A DNA stretch of 7,437 bases from assembly GCA_015662935.1 (NCBI GenBank), contig DQTF01000088.1:1-7437 (forward strand). Direction: 5' to 3'. Position 1 is the first letter of the stretch, and each line of letters opens with the position of its first letter. The notes beneath the pieces were generated by a model. The model was given only the letters and a program-made list of their open reading frames with translations, did not search any database and was not told the DNA's origin. This DNA is from Crocinitomicaceae bacterium. Lineage in GTDB: Bacteria > Bacteroidota > Bacteroidia > Flavobacteriales_D > Crocinitomicaceae. A program made the position numbers and the translations under genes. Shown piece after piece: positions 1 to 5,609 of the stretch.

Positions 1-1
1 T

Positions 2-616
2 GGAAGTTTATTTGCTCAGTCTTTTTCTCAAGAAAGAAAGATTGATTCTTTAACTGTCCTCACTGAATTAGATTCTTTGAAGAATATGTTTGGAACAAAC
101 AAAGAGATTCCTGCTAGATATGAGTTGGAAATCCTCAAAGCTTTATCGCGTTTTCCAGAATTGGAAGATATAACGATTTCTTTCAAAGTTCAGAAGATAA
201 AAACAACCTTAAATACACGTCCAACGGTTGCTTCTTTATTCTTTCGTAGTAAATGCAAGCGGAAATACATTATCAGAATAGACGAATCAACTTCTCCAAC
301 GAAAGTCACATTAAAAGATGCAAATTTCAATGCAAGAATAGGAGTTTTTGGCCATGAATTTAACCACATCATTGATTATTCTAACAAAGATTTTTTCGGA
401 GTTCTAGGAAGAGGTTTTGCATACGCATCTAAAAAGAGCAAAGAAAAATTTGAAAAAGAAATTGATCAAAAAACCATAGCCAGAGGATTGGGTTGGCAAC
501 TGTACGATTGGTCTTATTACGTTCTAAATAAATCGAATGGAACAAAGAAATATAAGGAATTTAAACGCTTGATTTATTTGGAACCGGGTGAGGTTAAAAA
601 AGCGGTTAGCCTTTAG
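2..616 (+). CDS. Exported HExxH metallopeptidase-like protein (5'-partial)
   Basis: The frame is open to the left window edge, so the true start lies outside; TTG at 77 and ATG at 86 are internal codons. The first visible residues, GSLFAQSFSQE, look like the end of a Sec signal peptide, which suggests export to the periplasm or cell surface. The core motif is GHEFNHIIDY, with HExxH at nt 353-367, the classic zinc-binding and catalytic signature of metallopeptidases. About 28 residues later comes FEKEID (nt 449-466), an acidic E/D pair. It resembles the third-ligand region of gluzincins such as M48, but the spacing is shorter, so this is inference. The stretch after it, GLGWQLYDWSYYVL, is aromatic and probably structural. 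I do not recognise a named family. The protein is small (about 205 visible residues) and basic, and no sorting domain follows. Substrate is unknown; peptidase activity is plausible but unproven. Confidence 0.6.
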   Translation, partial: GSLFAQSFSQERKIDSLTVLTELDSLKNMFGTNKEIPARYELEILKALSRFPELEDITISFKVQKIKTTLNTRPTVASLFFRSKCKRKYIIRIDESTSPTKVTLKDANFNARIGVFGHEFNHIIDYSNKDFFGVLGRGFAYASKKSKEKFEKEIDQKTIARGLGWQLYDWSYYVLNKSNGTKKYKEFKRLIYLEPGEVKKAVSL

Positions 617-628
617 CTAGTTTTTTTT
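604..628 (+). terminator. Probable intrinsic terminator after the HExxH gene
   Basis: The stem pairs 605-610 (GTTAGC) with 616-621 (GCTAGT), counting two G-U wobbles, around a 5-nt loop (CTTTA). An uninterrupted run of eight T (621-628) follows. The hairpin overlaps the TAG stop at 614-616, so it would end transcription just at the end of the gene. The stem is short and only moderately stable; the T-run is the stronger part of the evidence. Confidence 0.45.
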
Positions 629-697
629 GTTTATAACAATTATTTATCCGCTTTTATTAATCTATATGCTCTAATGTTATCATTCGAAGCAGAAACG

Positions 698-730
698 AGC
701 CAATAGCTAAAGGCTAAAAGCCAACAGCTA
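698..730 (-). repeat. AGCC/AGCTA repeat cluster forming a nested hairpin at the 3' end of the ald unit
   Basis: The 12-bp unit AGCCAAYAGCTA occurs twice, at 698-709 and 719-730, with one mismatch and a 21-bp period. The same stretch folds symmetrically: TAGCT (704-708) pairs with AGCTA (726-730), GGCT (712-715) pairs with AGCC (719-722), and 3-nt internal loops and a 3-nt apical loop lie between. The structure overlaps the stop codon (728-730) of the minus-strand nuclease-like gene. It could act as its terminator or mRNA 3'-end stabiliser, but no good T-run follows on the minus strand. In addition, 704-717 is an exact reverse complement of 606-619. Confidence 0.5.
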
Positions 731-1171
731 CTTTACCCACTCTGGAACCTCCTCCAAAACAATCAACTCTCCATTCTTCACCTGACAAATCAAATGCTTT
801 AATCCATTCGTTAAGAAAAGATATTCGACGTCTAGCTTTGCATTGTACTGAGCAATTTGAAACATTACTTTCTCATTGATAGCAACTTCTGGAGCTTTGC
901 ATTCAACAATCATCATTGGTTTATGGTCCCTATTGAAAACAACGATGTCTGCTCGTTTTAAAATTCCGTTGTAATCGATACTGTATTCGGAAGCAATCAA
1001 TCCTTGCGAAATGTTCTTTTGATGAATCAAATAATGGATAACATGTTGTCTTACCCATTCTTCAGGTGTACAGAGCAAATCCATTTTTCGGATGGTGCAC
1101 CAAACATATACTTGATTATTTTTGCGTTTTAACCGCAAATTAGCTTTTGGAAAATCTAAGGGTACTATCAT
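728..1171 (-). CDS. Stand-alone HsdR N-terminal-type PD-(D/E)XK nuclease-fold protein
   Basis: This 147-aa protein resembles the type I restriction enzyme R-subunit N-terminal domain (HSDR_N_2 type) without the helicase or other R-subunit domains. The PD-(D/E)XK residues are all visible: Glu62 in the preceding helix region, Asp75 in KRADIVVF, Glu90-Cys-Lys92 in MIVECKAP, and a QxxxY motif (Gln105-Tyr109) as in RecB-like nucleases. The fold and catalytic set therefore look intact, which suggests Mg2+-dependent nuclease activity or at least DNA binding. There are no hsdM or hsdS genes nearby, so it is not part of a local restriction system. The ATG overlaps the stop of the upstream dehydrogenase gene by one base (TAATG), which implies translational coupling in one mRNA. 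Homologues of this size are usually annotated only as type I restriction enzyme HsdR N-terminal domain-containing protein. The biological role is unknown. Confidence 0.85.
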   Translation of the reverse strand: MIVPLDFPKANLRLKRKNNQVYVWCTIRKMDLLCTPEEWVRQHVIHYLIHQKNISQGLIASEYSIDYNGILKRADIVVFNRDHKPMMIVECKAPEVAINEKVMFQIAQYNAKLDVEYLFLTNGLKHLICQVKNGELIVLEEVPEWVK

Positions 1172-2394
1172 TATTTCATTCCCATCAAAAGAAGTTCAAT
1201 GTCTTTATATTTTAAATCGAAAACTTTACCGAGAACCTCACTCGTTAAATGACCTTTATAGATATAAACGCCGCTTCTAAAGCCAGAATCTCGAATGATT
1301 AATTCTTTGCAACCTCCCATTTGCCCCATATTCATTAAGATTGGGGAGAAGATGTTACTCAAAGCAAAAGATGCTGTCCTCGATACGCGTGATGCAATAT
1401 TCGGTACGCAATAGTGAATAATATCGTGCATTTTGAAAGTAGGATTGTTATGCGTTGTGACACGAGATGTCTCAAAAACACCTCCTTGGTCGATGCTTAC
1501 GTCTATCAATACTGAACCTGGCTTCATGTTTCGAACCATTTCTTCCGTTACGACACAAGGTGTTCTACCTAAAGGTGCTCTCAATGCTCCAATAACAACA
1601 TCGGCACGCATTAATGACTTTGCTAATACTTTTGGTTGAATTACTGAGGTATAAACACGTACTCCCAAATCATTCTGCAATCTACGTAATTTAGAAAGGG
1701 AATTATCGAATACTTTTACAGATGCTCCTAGACCAAGTGCACAGCGTGTAGCATTCTCTCCAACTGTGCCAGCACCGATGACAACGACCTCTGTTGGTTG
1801 AACCCCTGCAACACCTCCAAGCATCAATCCTTTTCCGTTGTAAAAAGAGGATAGTAATTCTCCTGCAACAAGCATGGCAGTACTACCTGCAATTTCCCCC
1901 ATTGTTCTCACAACTGGAAACACACCACTGTCATCACGAATATAATCCCAAGCGATGGCAGTTATTTTTTTCTCCATTAACTTTTGAAGAATAATTTTAG
2001 GCTGAATGGATATTTGTAATGCAGAAATAAGCGTCTGATTTCCTGGCATCATGGCTACCTCATCTTCATCTGGTGGTGCAACTTTAAAAATTAAATCACA
2101 GGAAAATATTTCTTTTCGGTCGTAACAAATTTCTGCTCCTGCTTCGCTGTAATCGTTGTCCGAAAAATTAGAGCCTTCTCCGCTTTTCGTTTCTACTTTT
2201 ACTCGATGTCCGTTGGCTACGAGTAAAGAAACAGTTTCTGGCACCAATGCCACTCGACGTTCTTGAAATGAAATCTCTTTTGGAATCCCGATGTATAAAT
2301 TACCTTTCTTTCGTGCAACCTCTAACATTTCCTCTTTGGGAAGAAGACTCCCCTGTTGCATGAGGTGCTTTAAAATCTCTGGATCTGTAATCAT
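1171..2394 (-). CDS. ald: Alanine dehydrogenase-family protein with substituted active site
   Basis: Full-length (407 aa) member of the alanine dehydrogenase / transhydrogenase-alpha family. Ald proper interconverts L-alanine and pyruvate plus ammonia with NAD(H) in the cytosol. The N-terminal substrate domain carries GIPKE (35-39) and ERRVAL, with Arg47 matching the pyruvate-binding Arg15 of known Ald and Lys104 matching Lys75. The NAD domain has GAGTVG (207-212) and Asp230 at the end of the second strand, typical of NAD over NADP preference. Later motifs are LIDVSIDQGG (Asp302 matches Asp270) and HYCVPNIASRVSRTAS (327-342). Two key positions differ: the usual LHLA catalytic His is Gln127 (LISALQIS), and the usual Tyr is Trp149. 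The protein also has about 30 extra N-terminal residues compared with the roughly 370-aa canonical enzyme. I believe these traits are shared by Bacteroidota homologues, so the fold assignment is firm while the reaction is less sure. It is the first gene of a unit with the downstream nuclease-fold gene. Confidence 0.88.
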   Translation of the reverse strand: MITDPEILKHLMQQGSLLPKEEMLEVARKKGNLYIGIPKEISFQERRVALVPETVSLLVANGHRVKVETKSGEGSNFSDNDYSEAGAEICYDRKEIFSCDLIFKVAPPDEDEVAMMPGNQTLISALQISIQPKIILQKLMEKKITAIAWDYIRDDSGVFPVVRTMGEIAGSTAMLVAGELLSSFYNGKGLMLGGVAGVQPTEVVVIGAGTVGENATRCALGLGASVKVFDNSLSKLRRLQNDLGVRVYTSVIQPKVLAKSLMRADVVIGALRAPLGRTPCVVTEEMVRNMKPGSVLIDVSIDQGGVFETSRVTTHNNPTFKMHDIIHYCVPNIASRVSRTASFALSNIFSPILMNMGQMGGCKELIIRDSGFRSGVYIYKGHLTSEVLGKVFDLKYKDIELLLMGMK

Positions 2395-2419
2395 ATATCA
2401 GGTATTGAAATCTGTTGTA

Positions 2420-2450
2420 CGAAGATACGGAGAAATGGTTTTAAATAAAA
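2420..2450 (-). promoter_or_regulatory. Candidate Bacteroidota promoter for the ald unit
   Basis: On the minus strand, TATCTTCG (2427-2420) matches the Bacteroidota -7 consensus TAnnTTTG with one mismatch and ends 25 bp before the ald ATG. About 19 bp upstream lies a T-rich -33 region (TTTT at 2450-2447) without the usual G. A short A/T-rich leader would result, with no Shine-Dalgarno sequence, as is normal in this phylum. Confidence 0.5.
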
Positions 2451-2518
2451 AGATTTTTTTTGTTGGAGGTTTATTTTGTCAAGTATGCACGAATGAAGTT
2501 TACTTGATAAAAAAACAA

Positions 2519-3448
2519 TTACTGCTTCACTACCCTTATTGTCTCGCTGAATTCTTTCGAGCTAATTGCAATTAAATACATCCCTGCTTTTTCTTCTGAC
2601 AAGTCCACTGGAAGCTCAAAAGTGCCTCTTTCGAAGTCTTTGTTGGCTATTTCTGTTACTAATTCTCCGTGAAGGTTAAAAAGTATGATTCTCATCGTGG
2701 TCTTTTCTGAGATTTCGAGTTTTATGGTAGAAATTAACCTTGTTGGGTTCGGAAAAGATGTTGCGGAGGACTCTGTTGGGAGAATGCGACCTAAATCATC
2801 GTATTCAGTGATTGGTTCTGGAATGGTATCTTCGAGGTATTCTTCGTATCTCAAATGAGAGACCATCCTCCCCATAATTTCAATTCTATCGTAATCTACA
2901 ATTGCTAAGTTAAGAGCACCTTCTCTCGTTAAAGGCTCCTCATAACCACCTGATAAAGTTCTTCTAACACTAATAATCTTTCGGGTAGCCTCAGGTTTTT
3001 CTATTTCAATTACAGGGACTACTTGAATTACAGTAGTAACTTTTCCTTTCTCAATTTCATCTTCTAAAACAGGTTCTTGAGACAAAACAACAATCGCTTT
3101 CTCTTGAAATTCTTGAACGGCTATTTTTTCTTGCGCCGTCGTACAGCTCAACACTGATAAGCCAAACACAACTACCAGTGAGAATAACATCGCACGATTA
3201 AGTGTTGCCCTGTTGTTTAATTCCCATGCATCAAATTCACTATTTAGCGAAGATTCTTGCGTTGTTAAAATTTTTCCGCAAACTTCTTGTCCTTTAAACT
3301 TTAAGAGAATAGATTTTATTTCTTCGTTGCTCCTTCTCGTGAAATCATAAACTGATTTAGAACATTTCTGGCAGAATTTGCCTTTTTGATTAGGCGTCAT
3401 TTTATTCCAATTTTCTGAGCAGAGTTTTGAGATTTGAATTCCTTTCAT
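2519..3448 (-). CDS. Membrane-tethered protein: Cys4 N-domain, one TM segment, T9SS sorting domain
   Basis: This 309-aa protein has three parts. Residues 1-60 carry a Cys-rich motif, C10-x3-W14-x2-M17, then FCQKC (C26, C29), KSVYDF and VCGK (C57). I know this pattern as a recurrent N-terminal module of Bacteroidota proteins; four Cys suggest metal binding, which is inferred. Residues 85-101 form one hydrophobic segment preceded by Arg80 and Arg85, predicting the Cys domain inside and the rest in the periplasm. It ends in VLSC (Cys102), which resembles a lipobox but lies far from the N-terminus. Residues 103-230 are acidic, low in recognisable domains and possibly disordered. Residues 231-309 fit the type A T9SS C-terminal sorting domain: SFPNPT, LFNLHGELV, AGMYLIAI and terminal IRVVKQ. 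T9SS cargo normally has a cleavable signal peptide, so this arrangement is unusual. The function is not known. It lies between tsaE and ald. Confidence 0.8.
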   Translation of the reverse strand: MKGIQISKLCSENWNKMTPNQKGKFCQKCSKSVYDFTRRSNEEIKSILLKFKGQEVCGKILTTQESSLNSEFDAWELNNRATLNRAMLFSLVVVFGLSVLSCTTAQEKIAVQEFQEKAIVVLSQEPVLEDEIEKGKVTTVIQVVPVIEIEKPEATRKIISVRRTLSGGYEEPLTREGALNLAIVDYDRIEIMGRMVSHLRYEEYLEDTIPEPITEYDDLGRILPTESSATSFPNPTRLISTIKLEISEKTTMRIILFNLHGELVTEIANKDFERGTFELPVDLSEEKAGMYLIAISSKEFSETIRVVKQ

Positions 3449-3488
3449 AAACTAAAGATTTTGTGTTTGATTAGTTGATGCAAGAATT

Positions 3489-3535
3489 TTGAGGTTTCCA
3501 TAGATTAATTAGTAATTAATCTATGGAAACCTCAA
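3489..3535. repeat. Perfect 22-bp inverted repeat with 3-nt loop
   Basis: Positions 3489-3510 are exactly complementary to 3514-3533 plus 3534-3535, with loop AGT (3511-3513). The arm reads TTGAGGTTTCCATAG and then ATTAATT. The element lies between the stop of tsaE and the start of the Cys4-TM-CTD gene, both on the minus strand. No T-tract follows on either strand, so it is not a textbook intrinsic terminator. It would still form a very stable RNA hairpin or a cruciform. It could be a terminator or processing signal for the porX-tsaE mRNA, a protein-binding site, or a small palindromic repeat element. Confidence 0.9.
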
Positions 3536-3565
3536 TGGGAAAAACCAAGTAGTAAAACTTAATCT

Positions 3566-3994
3566 CTAGCAATAATTCCCTTCAATTATTAATTGAAGAA
3601 GTCTAACATCTTCCTGCTTCCTAATCTCAACCTTAACAACTTCCTCCGGTAACAATCTCTCAATTTTATCAGGCCATTCAATGAAGCAAAAACTGTCAGC
3701 ATAAATCATTTCTTCGATACCAATATCTAAAGCTTCTTCTTCGCTCTGAATTCTGTATAAATCAAAATGATGAATAGTTCCGTACATTTCACTTTCGTAG
3801 ATATTGACCAAAGAATAGGTTGGCGAACCTTCTACTTCTTTGATTCCCATTGCGTGGAGTAAAGCTGTGATGAAGGTTGTTTTTCCAGTCCCCATTTCTG
3901 CATGGAAAGCAAAGATTTTTGCATCGCCCATATTTTCCAGAAATTGCGTGGCGGCAAATGGTAAATCTGTTAATGATTCAATTCTAATCTCCAT
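3566..3994 (-). CDS. tsaE: tRNA t6A biosynthesis ATPase TsaE
   Basis: TsaE (formerly YjeE) is the small ATPase that works with TsaB and TsaD in the cytosol to place threonylcarbamoyl on A37 of ANN-decoding tRNAs. The 142-aa length is typical. The Walker A loop is at 32-39 (AEMGTGKT, Lys38, Thr39); the usual first Gly is Ala32. Family motifs follow in order: GSPTYSLVNIY (57-67), HFDLYR (76-81, with Asp78), EALDIGIEE and CFIEWPD (103-109). The start ATG lies 6 bp after the porX stop with no room for its own promoter, so it is most likely cotranscribed with and downstream of porX. The linkage looks positional rather than functional, since no shared pathway is known. Confidence 0.95.
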   Translation of the reverse strand: MEIRIESLTDLPFAATQFLENMGDAKIFAFHAEMGTGKTTFITALLHAMGIKEVEGSPTYSLVNIYESEMYGTIHHFDLYRIQSEEEALDIGIEEMIYADSFCFIEWPDKIERLLPEEVVKVEIRKQEDVRLLQLIIEGNYC

Positions 3995-4000
3995 TTCAAT

Positions 4001-5545
4001 TTATTTTGGCGATAATTCTATAAAAGGGATTAACAATTCTTCCAAAGAAATACCTCCGTGTTGAAAGGTATCGTTGTAATACTTCACAAAATGATTGTAA
4101 TTATTTGGGTACACAAAGAAGTCTTGATCTCTTGCAAAGACGTATTCAGAATTGATACTCGTTTTAGGCAAAAATGCATCTTGTGGATCTTTTACTTGAA
4201 AAACATCCTTGTCCTTGTAAGATAAACTACGTCCTGTTTTGTAGCGTAAATTGGTGTTCACCGACTTTTCTCCAACAATTTTCACCGGATGATTCACTCT
4301 CACTGTACCGTGGTCAGTCGTTATCATCAGTCGCTTTCCAGCTGCTGCAACTTTTTTGATGATGTCTTGCAACGGAGAATGTTCGAACCACGAAACAGTC
4401 AGCGAACGATAAGCAGATTCATCACCAGCCAATTCTTTTATCACCTCCATTTCTGTTCTTGCATGAGAAAGCATATCCACGAAATTATAGACAATCATGT
4501 TCAAATCATTGTCCAATAACTGATTAAAATTATCTGCTAATTTCTTTCCAGCAGCAAGATTGGTGATTTTATTGTACGACCATTTTACATTTCTATTCAA
4601 ACGTTTCAATTGCGTTTCAAGCAACTCTTTTTCGTACATATTCTTACCACCTTCTTCGTCTTCCCCTACCCAATATTGCGGGAATTTCTTTTGAATTTCT
4701 GACGGCATTAATCCTGCAAAAAATGCGTTTCTAGCATATTGCGTCGCTGTTGGGAGAATAGAATAGATGATTTCTTCATTCTTCACAGTAAAATGCTTTG
4801 CAAAGATAGGTCGTAACATCTTCCATTGGTCGTAGCGGAGGTTGTCAATCACAATAACGAACAAATCTCCATCATCCAACTTAGGATTAATCTTGTTTTT
4901 GAATAAAGTGTGAATCATTTCTGGCGCATCCTCTACACCATTGAGCCAATCTAAATATTCACTCTCAATGAATTTTGAAAACTGCGCATTTGCCTCCTTC
5001 TTTTGCATCTCAAGAATTTCTTTCATTCCCGTATCCTCAATGTCATTGAGTTTCAACTCCCAATAAACCAATTTATCATAGACCTCAAACCATTCATCAA
5101 CATCTAGACGACTGCCCAATTGCATTCCTAATTCTCTAAATTCTTGCTGATAATTAGAGTTCGTTTTTTGCGAAACCAATTTACTCGTATCTAAACTTTT
5201 CTTGATAGAAAGTAAAATCTGATTTGGATTCACCGGTTTTATTAAATAATCGGCAATGTTGCTCCCAATCGCTTCTTCCATGATATATTCTTCCTCACTT
5301 TTGGTTATCATCACAACAGGAACATGCGGTTTTGCTTGTTTAATTCTCGTTAATGCTTCCAAGCCAGTGATTCCAGGCATATTCTCATCTAAGAAAATGA
5401 TATCAAATTCCTCTCCCTCATTTTTCTCAACAGCTGTAGAACCGTTATTACAAGGTGTAACTTCGTATCCTTTTGCTTCTAAAAAGAGAATATGCGGCTT
5501 TAATAAATCAATTTCATCGTCTGCCCAAAGGATTTTTATCTGCAT
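4001..5545 (-). CDS. porX: T9SS response regulator / PglZ phosphodiesterase PorX
   Basis: PorX is the response regulator that, with the histidine kinase PorY and in some species an ECF sigma factor, controls T9SS genes in Bacteroidota. Its PglZ domain has been shown to be a zinc phosphodiesterase acting on oligonucleotides in Porphyromonas gingivalis. At 514 aa this is full length. The receiver domain (1-120) has the acidic pair Asp9-Asp10, phospho-acceptor Asp53 (FLDEN), Thr81 and Lys103 (LIKP), so phosphorylation is expected. A helical linker (125-215) follows. The alkaline-phosphatase-fold PglZ domain keeps its probable metal and nucleophile residues: Asp234 (VIDNLRYD), Thr266 (LPTATQYARNA), Asp357 and His361 (NFVDMLSHAR), Asp411-His412 (TTDHGT) and His496 (FQHGG). 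Everything looks intact. It is the first gene of a unit with tsaE and is divergent from the HD gene. PorY is not in this window. Confidence 0.95.
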   Translation of the reverse strand: MQIKILWADDEIDLLKPHILFLEAKGYEVTPCNNGSTAVEKNEGEEFDIIFLDENMPGITGLEALTRIKQAKPHVPVVMITKSEEEYIMEEAIGSNIADYLIKPVNPNQILLSIKKSLDTSKLVSQKTNSNYQQEFRELGMQLGSRLDVDEWFEVYDKLVYWELKLNDIEDTGMKEILEMQKKEANAQFSKFIESEYLDWLNGVEDAPEMIHTLFKNKINPKLDDGDLFVIVIDNLRYDQWKMLRPIFAKHFTVKNEEIIYSILPTATQYARNAFFAGLMPSEIQKKFPQYWVGEDEEGGKNMYEKELLETQLKRLNRNVKWSYNKITNLAAGKKLADNFNQLLDNDLNMIVYNFVDMLSHARTEMEVIKELAGDESAYRSLTVSWFEHSPLQDIIKKVAAAGKRLMITTDHGTVRVNHPVKIVGEKSVNTNLRYKTGRSLSYKDKDVFQVKDPQDAFLPKTSINSEYVFARDQDFFVYPNNYNHFVKYYNDTFQHGGISLEELLIPFIELSPK

Positions 5546-5560
5546 TGCGTTATATTTTTT

Positions 5561-5568
5561 TAAATTTG
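5561..5568 (+). promoter_or_regulatory. Candidate -7 box for the HD-domain gene
   Basis: TAAATTTG is a full match to the Bacteroidota -7 consensus TAnnTTTG and ends 18 bp before the ATG at 5587, giving a short leader. No clear TTG was found at the -33 position, which would lie inside the porX start region. This placement also supports ATG 5587 over in-frame codons further upstream within porX. Confidence 0.5.
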
Positions 5569-5579
5569 ACCTTAAGTTC

Positions 5580-5609
5580 TAAAAGTATGCAATTGGATTC
5601 AAAAGTCAA
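5580..5609 (-). promoter_or_regulatory. Candidate promoter for porX-tsaE, overlapping the HD gene start
   Basis: On the minus strand, TACTTTTA (5587-5580) matches TAnnTTTG at all but the last base. TTG (5609-5607) lies exactly 19 bp upstream, the usual spacing for the Bacteroidota primary sigma factor. The -7 box ends 34 bp before the porX ATG. Its -33 region lies inside the first codons of the divergent HD gene, so the two transcripts would compete or be co-regulated. Confidence 0.45.

Noticed and set aside
77..91. TTG 77 or ATG 86 as the start of the HExxH protein
   Set aside because: The frame is open to the left edge and encodes a signal-peptide-like end (GSLFAQSFSQ) before these codons, so the true start is outside the window.
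728..1171. Type I restriction-modification locus
   Set aside because: Only the N-terminal HsdR-like domain is present; there is no helicase domain, hsdM or hsdS in the window.
2479..2507. Inverted repeat TCAAGT/ACTTGA after the CTD gene as a terminator
   Set aside because: Six base pairs with a 17-nt loop, and the T-run lies before rather than after the stem on the minus strand.
1433..2575. Several plus-strand open frames of 66-94 codons across ald
   Set aside because: They are antisense shadows of a well-conserved gene and encode no recognisable motif.
3143..3160. Lipoprotein call for the CTD protein from VLSC at Cys102
   Set aside because: The lipobox-like Cys follows a transmembrane segment about 85 residues from the N-terminus, unlike real lipoprotein signal peptides. 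It is kept only as a remark.
3449..3488. Promoter for the Cys4-TM-CTD gene (TTG-N20-AATCTTTA on the minus strand)
   Set aside because: The -7 candidate mismatches the first and last consensus bases and would put the start site at the ATG itself. Too weak to annotate.
5473..5586. Longer start of the HD-domain gene, 38 codons upstream
   Set aside because: This stretch is in frame but lies mostly antisense inside the start of porX, and its translation shows no conserved residues. A perfect -7 box sits between it and ATG 5587, which fits the family start better.
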